The translations under genes were made by a program, and so were the position numbers. Below are positions 52,130-60,938 of a stretch of DNA of 64,000 nucleotides, one piece after another (positions within the stretch are counted from its first letter, which is position 1; every line of letters starts with the position of its first letter). Origin of the DNA: HGM04593 sp045661225 (GTDB lineage: Bacteria; Bacteroidota; Bacteroidia; Bacteroidales; Bacteroidaceae); contig JAZRFF010000003.1 in NCBI GenBank assembly GCA_045661225.1, positions 124,001 to 188,000 on the forward strand, given 5' to 3'. The notes beneath the pieces were generated by a model. That model had not been told where the DNA came from, made no database searches, and was given only the letters and a program-made list of their open reading frames with translations.

Positions 52130-53410
52130 CTATTTTTCAAAAGATTTATCACTGCCCCAGCACTGTTGCATCCACGCCTTACTCTTTGCCTCGACCGGAT
52201 TATCCTGAGGGTGCCAGAATGAGAAATGCGTACCGCCATCGGGCAGATACTGTTGCTTCACAAAATGCCCGGGATAATCGTGTGAATATTTATAGCCTCC
52301 TGCATATCCAAGGTCGGCCATAAGCTTGGTTGGCGCATTACGCAAGTGTAGCGGCACAGGCAAATTACCGGTCTCGCGCACCGTCTCTAAAGCTGCGTTT
52401 ATCGCATTGTAAGCCGAATTACTCTTCGGAGATGTCGCAAGGTACACTGTTGCTTCGGCAAGAGGGATACGTCCTTCGGGCCAACCGATTTTGGTAACCG
52501 CATCAAATGCAGCATTTGCAAGCAAAAGAGCGTTCGGATTAGCAAGCCCAACGTCCTCAGAGGCCGAGATAATGAGTCTTCGTGCAATAAACGCAGGGTC
52601 TTCACCTCCCTCTATCATACGCGCAAGCCAGTATAGTGCCGCATCGGGGTCACTTCCACGTATAGACTTTATGAACGCCGATATTATATCGTAGTGCATT
52701 TCGCCGTCCTTGTCATAAGCCAGCGGATTCTGCTGTAAACACAGGCGCACCTTCTCATCGGTAATAACTACGGGAGAATCGGGGTCGCTCTCAACCACAA
52801 GTTCAAGAATATTAAGCAACTTGCGAGCATCGCCGCCGCTGTAACGCATCATTGCCGCCGTTTCACGCAACTCAACACCACGCATCTTGAGCGTTTCATC
52901 TGTGCTTATGGCGTGGGTAAGCAATTGCATAAGGTCATCTTTTTCAAGAGACTTCAGCACATAGAGTTGGCAGCGCGACAACAATGGACGTATAACCTCG
53001 AACGATGGATTTTCGGTAGTAGCACCTATTAAAGTCACCGTTCCTGTCTCTACGGCACTCAGCAGAGAGTCCTGTTGCGACTTATTGAAACGATGAATCT
53101 CGTCAATGAACAGAATGGCACCACCGCGCGAAAAAAGAGGAGAGTTTTTAGCCTTCTCAATAACCTCACGCACCTCCTTCACCCCCGACGACACTGCGTT
53201 AAGAGTATAGAAGGGGCGGTTCAGCTTGTGGGCTATAATTTTTGCTATAGTGGTTTTTCCCGTTCCCGGAGGCCCCCACATTATAAAAGAGAGAATGCGC
53301 CCAGAATCTATCATACGCCGCAAGACAGCACCTTCTCCTACAAGATGCTGCTGCCCGACATAATCGTCGAACGAAGTGGGACGCAGACGTTCCGCCAATG
53401 GTTGTGCCAT
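52130..53410 (-). CDS. rarA: Replication-associated recombination protein A (AAA+ ATPase)
   Basis: 426 residues. Homologue of RarA/MgsA/WRNIP1, which acts at stalled replication forks. Walker A WGPPGTGKTT (45-54), Walker B ILFIDEIHRFNKSQQD, sensor IGATTENPSFEV and the family C-terminal region YLATSPKSNSAYNAINAA with LRNAPTKLMADLGY and KYSHDYPGHFV are all present. Normal length. It lies 72 bases after fhs on the same strand, separated by a terminator, so it is probably transcribed on its own. Confidence 0.96.
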   Translation of the reverse strand: MAQPLAERLRPTSFDDYVGQQHLVGEGAVLRRMIDSGRILSFIMWGPPGTGKTTIAKIIAHKLNRPFYTLNAVSSGVKEVREVIEKAKNSPLFSRGGAILFIDEIHRFNKSQQDSLLSAVETGTVTLIGATTENPSFEVIRPLLSRCQLYVLKSLEKDDLMQLLTHAISTDETLKMRGVELRETAAMMRYSGGDARKLLNILELVVESDPDSPVVITDEKVRLCLQQNPLAYDKDGEMHYDIISAFIKSIRGSDPDAALYWLARMIEGGEDPAFIARRLIISASEDVGLANPNALLLANAAFDAVTKIGWPEGRIPLAEATVYLATSPKSNSAYNAINAALETVRETGNLPVPLHLRNAPTKLMADLGYAGGYKYSHDYPGHFVKQQYLPDGGTHFSFWHPQDNPVEAKSKAWMQQCWGSDKSFEK

Positions 53411-53431
53411 ACGTTACTTATTACATTAAAA

Positions 53432-53459
53432 AACCTTACACCCTCGCGGGTGCAAGGTT
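53432..53459 (-). terminator. Terminator of fhs
   Basis: AACCTT pairs with AAGGTT and CACCC with GGGTG, separated by one mismatch, around a TCGC loop. On the minus strand TTTTTTAATG follows. It lies 23 bases after the fhs stop. Confidence 0.85.
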
Positions 53460-53481
53460 CTGTTACTATCTGGAAAAGGAA

Positions 53482-55143
53482 TTAGCTCAAGCCAACAATC
53501 TCGCCATCGACAAAATCAATGTGGTTAGCCTGAGGATCGCGAGGCAATCCGGGCATACGAATAATATCGCCGGCTATCGCAACAATCATTTCGGCTCCCG
53601 CATTCAGCACGACGTCACGAATCTGCAGATTAAAGCCCTTGACCGCGCCATACAACTTAGCATCGGCACTGAAAGAGAACTGAGTCTTAGCTATACATAC
53701 AGGACACTTTGCAAGACCATACTTCTCGGCGAGTTTTATGCGGTCAAGCGCGGGCTTCGCAAATGTAACCGACGCCGCACCATAAATATTCTTCGCGACT
53801 TTCTCTATTTTTGTCTGAATGCTATCCTCGTCGCTGTATGTGAATTCAAGAGCACGTGATGGGTTTTTCTCTATTGTATCGACAACAATCTGCGCCATCT
53901 CAACAGCGCCCTCACCACCTTGAGCAAAAGCATTGTTTATTACGAAAGGCAGACCAAGTTCCTGCTCGCAGTGAGCGCGCAAGAGCGCCATCTCCTCGTC
54001 GGTATCTGTTGCAAAGCGGTTGAACACCACAATAACCGATTGACCGAACGAACGCAGGTTGGCAACGTGGCGGTCGAGGTTGGCGAGACCGTTACGCAGA
54101 CCCTCCATATCCGGTTCCTTAATTTTATCAAGTTCAACACCTCCGTGCATCTTCAGGCCCTGAGCCGTAGCGACAATAACTGTAGCGTCGGGCTGAAGAC
54201 CGCTCTTGCGGCAGAGAATATTATAGAATTTCTCGGCACCGAGATCCGCGCCGAAGCCAGCCTCGGTAATTGTATATTCGCTATGCGCAAGAGCCATCTT
54301 TGTAGCCAGCTGCGAGTTACAGCCGTGAGCAATATTCGCAAACGGACCGCCGTGAATAATCGCAGGTGTATTCTCTGTCGTCTGCACAAGGTTCGGCTGT
54401 ATAGCGTCCTTCAGCAACACCATAATTGCACCGGCAACACCAAGGTCCTTCACAGTGAAAGGCTCACCCGAATAAGTGTAGCCCAACATAATATTTTCTA
54501 TACGGCGACGCAAATCCTCCTCGTCGCTCGCAAGGCAAAGTATTGCCATAAGCTCCGAAGCTGGAGTAATGTCAAAGCCTGCCTGCTCGACAAGCCCATT
54601 TGTAGCCGGACCCACACCCGTAATTATAGAACGCAGTGAACGGTCGTTCACATCAAGAACTCGACGCCACAGAATTTCTTTAAGACCGAAGCCCTCTTTT
54701 GCGTGCTGATAAAGATAGTTGTCAAGCAATGCAGAAATCATATTGTGCGCCGATGTTATTGCGTGAAAATCACCTGTAAAATGCAAGTTTATCTTCTCCA
54801 TTGGAAGCACCTGTGCATAGCCGCCACCTGCAGCACCGCCCTTCATTCCGAAACAGGGACCTAACGAAGGTTCACGAAGAGCAACAACAGCATTCTTGCC
54901 GATTTTATTCAAGCCCAATGCAAGACCAATAGAAACAGTAGTCTTACCGATGCCGGCTTTTGTAGCAGTAATTGCAGTAACAAGAATCAATTTACCCTTT
55001 TGTTTACCAATAAGATTCAAAGGCAATTTTGCTATATACTTGCCATAGTGTTCAAGATCGTTTGCGTCGATGCCCATCTTGGCAGCTACGTTCTCTATGC
55101 GCTCAAGTTTAGTTTCCTGAGCAATCTGAATGTCACTCTTCAT
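53482..55143 (-). CDS. fhs: Formate--tetrahydrofolate ligase
   Basis: 553 residues. Makes 10-formyl-THF from formate, THF and ATP. The nucleotide-binding loop is ITATKAGIGKTTVSIGLA (about 58-75), followed by ALREPSLGPCFGMKGGAAGG, INLHFTGDFHAITSAHN and EAGFGADLGAEKF, all diagnostic. The loop reads KAGIGKTT where many homologues have PAGEGKST, a conservative difference. Together with the cyclo-ligase at 22.4 kb it serves folate one-carbon metabolism. A single gene with promoter box and terminator. Confidence 0.96.
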   Translation of the reverse strand: MKSDIQIAQETKLERIENVAAKMGIDANDLEHYGKYIAKLPLNLIGKQKGKLILVTAITATKAGIGKTTVSIGLALGLNKIGKNAVVALREPSLGPCFGMKGGAAGGGYAQVLPMEKINLHFTGDFHAITSAHNMISALLDNYLYQHAKEGFGLKEILWRRVLDVNDRSLRSIITGVGPATNGLVEQAGFDITPASELMAILCLASDEEDLRRRIENIMLGYTYSGEPFTVKDLGVAGAIMVLLKDAIQPNLVQTTENTPAIIHGGPFANIAHGCNSQLATKMALAHSEYTITEAGFGADLGAEKFYNILCRKSGLQPDATVIVATAQGLKMHGGVELDKIKEPDMEGLRNGLANLDRHVANLRSFGQSVIVVFNRFATDTDEEMALLRAHCEQELGLPFVINNAFAQGGEGAVEMAQIVVDTIEKNPSRALEFTYSDEDSIQTKIEKVAKNIYGAASVTFAKPALDRIKLAEKYGLAKCPVCIAKTQFSFSADAKLYGAVKGFNLQIRDVVLNAGAEMIVAIAGDIIRMPGLPRDPQANHIDFVDGEIVGLS

Positions 55144-55197
55144 AAAAATGTATACTTAAAATTATTATTTGCTATTGCAAGTCGAACGACTATAGCG

Positions 55198-55205
55198 CGA
55201 AGATA
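55198..55205 (-). promoter_or_regulatory. -7 promoter box of fhs
   Basis: The minus strand reads TATCTTCG, one base off TAnnTTTG, 54 bases upstream of the ATG at 55143. Confidence 0.45.
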
Positions 55206-55280
55206 CAAAAAGTTATTGAATCAACAGCCTTTTGGCGCAAATAAAAGCAAGCATAAGCTACAAATATTCAAATAAAGATA

Positions 55281-55288
55281 TATTTTTG
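55281..55288 (+). promoter_or_regulatory. -7 promoter box of the glycosyltransferase gene
   Basis: TATTTTTG matches TAnnTTTG exactly and lies 18 bases before the ATG at 55307. It excludes the in-frame codon at 55232 as a start. Confidence 0.55.
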
Positions 55289-55306
55289 CAGAAAAACAAA
55301 GCAAAT

Positions 55307-56182
55307 ATGCTATCCGTACTCATTCCCACAAAAGACTACGACTGCAGCGGCCTCATCAAAGAATTACACAAGCAAGGTGAAGCATTGAGTGTTCCATACG
55401 AGATTATCGTAGGAGAGGACGGAACATCGGCAACCTGTTTACAAAAAAACATAATAGCCGAGACACTGCCCAATTGCAGGCGTGTTATACAAGCAAAGAA
55501 TGTAGGACGGGCAAACATTCGCAATATACTGGCAACAGAGGCACAATACAACAACATACTTTTCATCGACAGCGATGCTGTTGTTGAACACGATAATTTC
55601 CTTGCAAACTACATTGACGCCCTAAAAAACCACGACGTTGTATGTGGAGGACTTTATCACGCCAAAATTCTTGCCGACAAACGTTGTTCACTACGTTTCA
55701 AATATGAAAAGAAGGCCGACAAAAGACGTAGCGCCGAGCAGCGTAATCTCAACCCATACAACGAATTCTCGACATTTAATTTCGCCATTAAAAGAGAACT
55801 TTTTATGTCGTTGCTCTTCAATCCCGAAATTAAACAATACGGCCACGAAGACACTCTTTTCGGCAAAGAGCTCGAAAAGCGCAAAATAAATATCATTCAC
55901 ATCGACAACAGGCTTTTACACAACGGCCTCGAGAGCAATGAGATATTTCTATCAAAGGTCGAACAATCTGTAAAAACGCTATACGGCATAAGAGAAGAAA
56001 TTGGCGCAACCCCGCTGACACGCACCGCCGACAGACTCTGCCGCCTGCACCTAAAAGGCCTGTTTATGTTTTTCTGGCGAGCCACCAAAGGATTTATGCT
56101 CAAAAACCTCAAAAGCGGCACCCCGTCGCTATTCCTGCTAAACGTATACAAATTAGGCTACTACCTTCAATTTATTGCATAA
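55307..56182 (+). CDS. Family 2 glycosyltransferase
   Basis: 291 residues from the ATG at 55307 (MLSVLIPTKDYDCSGLIKEL). GT-A fold: IIVGEDGTS (about 33-41), the donor-metal motif FIDSD (86-90, DxD-like) and the catalytic YGHEDTLFGKEL about residue 175. FNFAIKRELF separates them. The C terminus has a hydrophobic amphipathic segment (LKGLFMFFWRATKGFML). The acceptor is unknown; cell-surface glycans are likely. The promoter box just upstream supports this start. It lies 147 bases before glnS. Confidence 0.88.
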   Translation: MLSVLIPTKDYDCSGLIKELHKQGEALSVPYEIIVGEDGTSATCLQKNIIAETLPNCRRVIQAKNVGRANIRNILATEAQYNNILFIDSDAVVEHDNFLANYIDALKNHDVVCGGLYHAKILADKRCSLRFKYEKKADKRRSAEQRNLNPYNEFSTFNFAIKRELFMSLLFNPEIKQYGHEDTLFGKELEKRKINIIHIDNRLLHNGLESNEIFLSKVEQSVKTLYGIREEIGATPLTRTADRLCRLHLKGLFMFFWRATKGFMLKNLKSGTPSLFLLNVYKLGYYLQFIA

Positions 56183-56262
56183 ACCACGCACCCCATTCAT
56201 TGGTTTTACAAAAGGGCATATTCTTTAATGTCCGCAAATTTCATTTTTCCGTTTTTTTAAAT

Positions 56263-56270
56263 TATTTTTG
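56263..56270 (+). promoter_or_regulatory. -7 promoter box of glnS
   Basis: TATTTTTG matches TAnnTTTG exactly, 59 bases before the glnS ATG. No TTTG at -33. Confidence 0.5.
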
Positions 56271-56329
56271 CAAGATATATTGTCTATACAATAAAATCAA
56301 TCGTTAAATAACATAAACATCATACAACA

Positions 56330-58072
56330 ATGACCGAAATTAACGAAACTGAAAAAAGCGAGAAGAAGAGCATCAGTTTTATCGAGCAGATTATAGTCGA
56401 TGACCTGAAGCAGGGCAAAAACGGAAGCAAGGTACAGACCCGATTCCCGCCCGAGCCCAACGGTTATCTTCACATAGGCCACGCAAAGGCCATCTGTATG
56501 GACTTTGGAATGGCGCAAAAATACAACGGCGTGTGTAACCTGCGTTTCGACGACACAAACCCCACAAAAGAGGACGTCGAGTACGTTGATGCAATTATGG
56601 AAGACATAAAATGGCTCGGATTCGACTGGGCTAATGTATATTACGCATCGGACTACTTCGACCAGCTTTGGGACTTTGCAATAAAACTCATAAAGGAAGG
56701 CAAGGCTTATATAGACGAGCAGACAGCCGAGCAGATAGCCGAGCAGAAAGGCACCCCCACACAACCCGGTACCGACAGCCCCTTCCGCAACCGCCCCATT
56801 GAAGAGAGTCTTGAACTTTTCCAGAAGATGAACACCGGCGAAATTGAAGAGGGACGTATGGTGCTACGCGCCAAGATAGATATGGCAAGCCCCAATATGC
56901 ACTTTCGCGACCCCATTATATACCGCGTTGTAAAGGCGGCACACCACCGTACCGGCGAAAAGTGGAAGGCTTACCCGATGTACGACTTTGCTCACGGACA
57001 AAGCGACTACTTCGAGGGTGTAACACACTCATTGTGCACATTGGAATTTGTACCCCACCGCCCGCTTTACGACCTCTTTGTCGACTGGGTAAAAGACGGG
57101 AAAGACCTTGACGACAACCGTCCGCGCCAGTATGAGTTCAACAAACTCAACCTCAACTACACGCTGATGAGCAAGCGCAACCTACTTATCCTTGTCAAGG
57201 AAGGCCTTGTAAACGGCTGGGACGACCCCCGTATGCCGACACTCTGCGGATTCCGCCGTCGCGGTTACTCGCCGGAATCGATACGCAACTTTGTCGACAA
57301 GATTGGATACACCACATACGACGCGCTCAACGACTTTGCGTTGCTCGAGAGCGCTGTGCGCGAAGACCTCAACAGCCGCTCTACACGCGTATCGGCAGTA
57401 ATCAACCCTGTCAAATTGACAATAACCAACTACCCCGAGGACAAAGTCGAGGAATTGACAGCAATAAACAACCCCGAACGCCCCGAGGACGGCACACACA
57501 CAATAGAGTTCTGCCGTGAACTTTGGATTGAACGCGACGATTTTATGGAAGACGCGCCCAAGAACTACTTCCGCCTTACCCCGGGACGCGAAGTACGCTT
57601 GAAGAACGCCTACATTGTGCTGTGTACAGGCTGCGTAAAGGACGACGAAGGCAACGTGACCGAAGTCTTGTGTGAATATATACCACAGACCAAGACCGGA
57701 GAAGCCGAAGCAAACCGCAAAGTAAAGAGCACAATTCACTGGGTAAGCCGCAGACACTGCCTCAAGGCCGAGGTACGCCTATACGACCGTCTGTGGAAGG
57801 CCGAGAATCCGCGCGACGAGATGGCCGCTATCCGCGAGGCAAAGAACTGCGATGCACTGACAGCTATGAAAGAGATGATTAACCCCGATTCTCTAAACAT
57901 TCTCACCGAATGTTACGTCGAGAAATATCTTGCCAACGGCAAGCCTCTTGACTACCTGCAGTTCCAGCGCATAGGTTATTTCAACATAGACCCAAGCTCA
58001 ACTCCCGACCATCTTGTATTCAACCGCACAGTGTCATTAAAAGACACCTGGAACAAGATAAAAGGCAAATAA
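56330..58072 (+). CDS. glnS: Glutaminyl-tRNA synthetase
   Basis: 580 residues. Class I synthetase charging tRNA-Gln directly. The HIGH motif is PPEPNGYLHIGHAK (about 41-54), followed by LRFDDTNPTKED; the KMSKS-type motif reads YTLMSKRNLL. Rather than GluRS, the Gln-type LRFDDTNP and the C-terminal two-barrel anticodon domain (about 350-560) support GlnRS. A TPR gene follows 5 bases downstream, probably on the same transcript. Confidence 0.96.
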   Translation: MTEINETEKSEKKSISFIEQIIVDDLKQGKNGSKVQTRFPPEPNGYLHIGHAKAICMDFGMAQKYNGVCNLRFDDTNPTKEDVEYVDAIMEDIKWLGFDWANVYYASDYFDQLWDFAIKLIKEGKAYIDEQTAEQIAEQKGTPTQPGTDSPFRNRPIEESLELFQKMNTGEIEEGRMVLRAKIDMASPNMHFRDPIIYRVVKAAHHRTGEKWKAYPMYDFAHGQSDYFEGVTHSLCTLEFVPHRPLYDLFVDWVKDGKDLDDNRPRQYEFNKLNLNYTLMSKRNLLILVKEGLVNGWDDPRMPTLCGFRRRGYSPESIRNFVDKIGYTTYDALNDFALLESAVREDLNSRSTRVSAVINPVKLTITNYPEDKVEELTAINNPERPEDGTHTIEFCRELWIERDDFMEDAPKNYFRLTPGREVRLKNAYIVLCTGCVKDDEGNVTEVLCEYIPQTKTGEAEANRKVKSTIHWVSRRHCLKAEVRLYDRLWKAENPRDEMAAIREAKNCDALTAMKEMINPDSLNILTECYVEKYLANGKPLDYLQFQRIGYFNIDPSSTPDHLVFNRTVSLKDTWNKIKGK

Positions 58073-58077
58073 CAACA

Positions 58078-59487
58078 ATGAACTACGAGAAAGGATACTT
58101 TGAGACGCCCGAGTTCCGCGAACTCCTCAAGAGGTACGAGCAGGCAAAAGCTATGAACCTGCCCACATACTTCGGCATTGAAGAGCTTGTGGACCTACTC
58201 TCCTACTATCTCTATTGCGACAAAAGCGACGAGGCCGGCGAAGTCTTGCAAAAAGCAAAAGCCCTGCACCCTTCGGCGTCGGAAAACCGAAAAATGGAGA
58301 TTAAAATACTGCTAAGCAGAGGAGAAGCCCAGAGGGCTCTCGAACTATTCTCGGAGATTAAATACATTGACGACGAGACAAGAATCCTGAAGGCCGAGAT
58401 TCTGCTCTCGCTCAAAGACTTCAAGAATGCCAGAGAGATTGCGCTCGACATCATCAGGCACGCCGAACCCGGACAAGAGAACCTATACGACGCACTGGAG
58501 ATATTGCTCGACTGCGGATTCGCTCTTGACGCTCTTTTCATTTGCGAAAAAGCCCTTACCCTGTCACCCAACCAAAGAGGGCTTCTTGAGGTCAAGGCCG
58601 AATGTTATATAGAACTGCAAAGAACCAACGAGGCCATCGACATATACAACGCCCTGCTCGACGAAGACCCCTACTCCACATTCTATTGGGAGCAACTTGG
58701 TCACATCTACTATATGATAAAGAGATACGGCAAGGCGCTTGAGTGTTTCGAGTACGAAAGCACCATCAATGACGAAATCGAGTACCCACGTATGATGCAG
58801 GCCTACTGCTACTATTTTGTAGGAGACTACACAAAGGCAAAGGAGATGTTCGGCTGGTTCAAGGAGAAATACCCACAGTCGGTTATTCCCCAGTTCTACA
58901 TAGCACTCTCACTCTACCACGAGGGCGCATTGCAAGAAGCCGCCGAAGCATTCGGCAGAATAACGTCATTTGCCCCCGAAGGAACAATAGAAATGATGCT
59001 TGCAAGAATCAACAAGGCACTTATTCTCGACGACACAGGCGAGACAGCACGTGCCGACGAGGCAACCTCATTAGCAATAATGATGCACCCCGACAATATG
59101 AAGCAGTTGATTCTGCACGACACACACCTGTACGAACTGCGCGAGAAAGAGAACCTGACATTCGGCGATATGAACACGCTCGAGCAGAAAGAGTGGACAC
59201 AAGAGGAGGAGATGTTCGAATGGGGCGTACACCTTGTAGCCCACAACCATTTGAAGCTCGCCAAAAGAGTATTCAGTTACATACGCTCGTTCAGCCACGA
59301 CACTACAGAAATAGACGCTTACACAGCTTACATTCTGTGGAACACAGGAGAGGCCGAAAAGGCAAAGCCTGCAATTGAGAACGCGCTCAACGGTAAATCG
59401 TGCTTGCTTTTCAAGCTTTTCGGGCTACCTTACAACGCAAACATACAGCCCGAAGAATTTATCCACGCTGCAAACAAAAAAAGATAA
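58078..59487 (+). CDS. Tetratricopeptide repeat protein
   Basis: 469 residues, no signal peptide. A chain of TPR-like helix pairs runs from about residue 35 to 440, for example DEPY-type units ALFICEKALTLSPNQRGLLE, NEAIDIYNALLDEDPYSTFY and YGKALECFEYESTINDEIEY. The protein is acidic. Such scaffolds mediate protein contacts; no enzymatic motif is present. The gene sits 5 bases after glnS. Its last six codons and its stop lie inside a 50-base palindrome that probably terminates the operon. Confidence 0.88.
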   Translation: MNYEKGYFETPEFRELLKRYEQAKAMNLPTYFGIEELVDLLSYYLYCDKSDEAGEVLQKAKALHPSASENRKMEIKILLSRGEAQRALELFSEIKYIDDETRILKAEILLSLKDFKNAREIALDIIRHAEPGQENLYDALEILLDCGFALDALFICEKALTLSPNQRGLLEVKAECYIELQRTNEAIDIYNALLDEDPYSTFYWEQLGHIYYMIKRYGKALECFEYESTINDEIEYPRMMQAYCYYFVGDYTKAKEMFGWFKEKYPQSVIPQFYIALSLYHEGALQEAAEAFGRITSFAPEGTIEMMLARINKALILDDTGETARADEATSLAIMMHPDNMKQLILHDTHLYELREKENLTFGDMNTLEQKEWTQEEEMFEWGVHLVAHNHLKLAKRVFSYIRSFSHDTTEIDAYTAYILWNTGEAEKAKPAIENALNGKSCLLFKLFGLPYNANIQPEEFIHAANKKR

Positions 59488-59518
59488 CAGCCGCGGCTGT
59501 TATCTTTTTTTGTTTGCA
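59469..59518 (+). terminator. 50-base perfect palindrome overlapping the end of the TPR gene
   Basis: Two 25-base arms meet without spacer at CAGCCGCGGCTG (59488-59499). The left arm contains the last codons and the TAA (59485-59487) of the TPR gene; the right arm contains TCTTTTTTTG, which can act as the T-run. Confidence 0.85.
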
Positions 59519-59571
59519 TATCCGCTAAAAGACGCCACATTCATTGTAAAGACCTGTAGCCGTCGTGTTTT

Positions 59572-60630
59572 TTATTCCGAAAAGTCTTTAATGCGATTCT
59601 CGTCGCCCATACGACAAACAAGCAGGTTATTATCCTTCTCGGCAACGATACAGTTATCCATTCCAATAACCACGACCGTCTTCATATCCTTTGTCCGCAC
59701 AATGCAGTTATGCGACTCCGAAAAATGCACAGCATTGCCAATAACGACATTGCCATTAAGGTCACTTTGTTTATTTTCGTGTAAAGAAGCCCAGGTACCA
59801 AGGTCGTTCCAAGCAAAATTCACCGGAAAGACAAAAATTTCATCGGCACGCTCCATAATCGCATAGTCGACCGAAATATTGCGACACTCCGGAAAACGTT
59901 CATCAACAACCTGTTGTTCCTCGGGAGTGTCATAAAAAGGCATCATCGATTCAAACACCGACGCTATTGGCGACTGATAGACACGGAAAGCATTGACAAT
60001 AGTCGAGACGTTCCAGATAAAGATTCCGGAATTCCAAAAGAAATTTTTTCTTGCTATATAAGACTCGGCTATCTCCCTTGCCGGTTTTTCCTTAAACGAA
60101 TCGACACGGAAAATTTCTTTGTTCGACAGCGTTGAACTACCAAGAACAGCCTCAATATAGCCAAAGCCCGTTTCGGGGCGAGTCGGCTTGATTCCGAGTG
60201 TCAGAATAGCGTCCGAGCCACTGACAAAACTCAATGACGATTTAATGACCCGACGGAACTCTTGAATATCGGCCACAAAATGGTCGCTCGGAGCAACAAC
60301 CATATTCGCCGACGGGTCACGTTTCTTTATTTTCCACGCAGCATACGCAATGCAAGGTGCAGTGCTGCGGCGGCAAGGCTCCTTTAAAATATTCTCACGC
60401 TTAATCATCGGAAGCTGCTCCTCGACACGCGCGGCATACTTTTCGGACGTAACCACCCATATATTTTCTACAGGACATATTCCCTCGAAACGTTCAACAG
60501 TAAGTTGCAACAAGGATTTTCCGCACCCCAGCACGTCAACAAACTGCTTGGGTGTTTCTTCGGTACTCAGCGGCCACAGGCGATTACCCACTCCGCCGGC
60601 CATTATAACTATATGATTCGAGCCTGCCAT
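59572..60630 (-). CDS. Mannose-1-phosphate guanylyltransferase
   Basis: 352 residues from the ATG at 60630 (MAGSNHIVIMAGGVGNRLWP). Makes GDP-mannose for fucose, rhamnose-type and mannose-containing glycans. The nucleotide loop AGGVGNRLWPLS is followed by TPKQFVDV, KEPCRRSTAPCIAYAAW, VVAPSDHFV and FNSGIF-like WNSGIFIWN with the family F-K-E-K-P (DSFKEKPAREIAESY). It is the short form without a phosphomannose isomerase domain. A Met two codons upstream is an alternative start. It is divergent from the WecA-like gene. Confidence 0.94.
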   Translation of the reverse strand: MAGSNHIVIMAGGVGNRLWPLSTEETPKQFVDVLGCGKSLLQLTVERFEGICPVENIWVVTSEKYAARVEEQLPMIKRENILKEPCRRSTAPCIAYAAWKIKKRDPSANMVVAPSDHFVADIQEFRRVIKSSLSFVSGSDAILTLGIKPTRPETGFGYIEAVLGSSTLSNKEIFRVDSFKEKPAREIAESYIARKNFFWNSGIFIWNVSTIVNAFRVYQSPIASVFESMMPFYDTPEEQQVVDERFPECRNISVDYAIMERADEIFVFPVNFAWNDLGTWASLHENKQSDLNGNVVIGNAVHFSESHNCIVRTKDMKTVVVIGMDNCIVAEKDNNLLVCRMGDENRIKDFSE

Positions 60631-60689
60631 AGACACATTATTTTCTATTAAACCAAACTTTCAAGAATTACGCAGTTTGGAAACTGACG

Positions 60690-60697
60690 CGAAGATA
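60690..60697 (-). promoter_or_regulatory. -7 promoter box of the guanylyltransferase gene
   Basis: The minus strand reads TATCTTCG, one base off TAnnTTTG, 59 bases upstream of the ATG at 60630. Confidence 0.4.
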
Positions 60698-60859
60698 ACT
60701 AAAAAAGAGAAAAAACAAAACACCACACACATTATTTCCTGCACAGCAACACCCTGCATATGCTAAAAAACAGAAAAGAGAAACAAAATGTTAACAGAAT
60801 CAACAAAATAGCTCTTTTTTAATACATAACAACTATTTTGCATTTAAAGCCCTATTTTT

Positions 60860-60889
60860 TTTGAAATTATTGTTTTTTTCATAAATTTG
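60860..60889 (+). promoter_or_regulatory. Full Bacteroides-type promoter of the WecA-like gene
   Basis: TTTG at 60860-60863 and TAAATTTG at 60882-60889 match the -33 and -7 consensus exactly with 18 bases between them. The ATG at 60939 is 49 bases downstream. Confidence 0.75.
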
Positions 60890-60938
60890 CATTGTTTGTA
60901 AAGATTTATCCACTTCACAACTAAATTTGACGTTGATT

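Larger units (their letters stand above)
60637..60938. other. 302-base divergent regulatory region
   Basis: It holds two opposite promoters (60690-60697 minus, 60882-60889 plus), an inverted repeat CCAAACT (60653-60659) and AGTTTGG (60674-60680) in the leader of the guanylyltransferase, and A/T-rich runs. I see no gene here. Confidence 0.6.
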
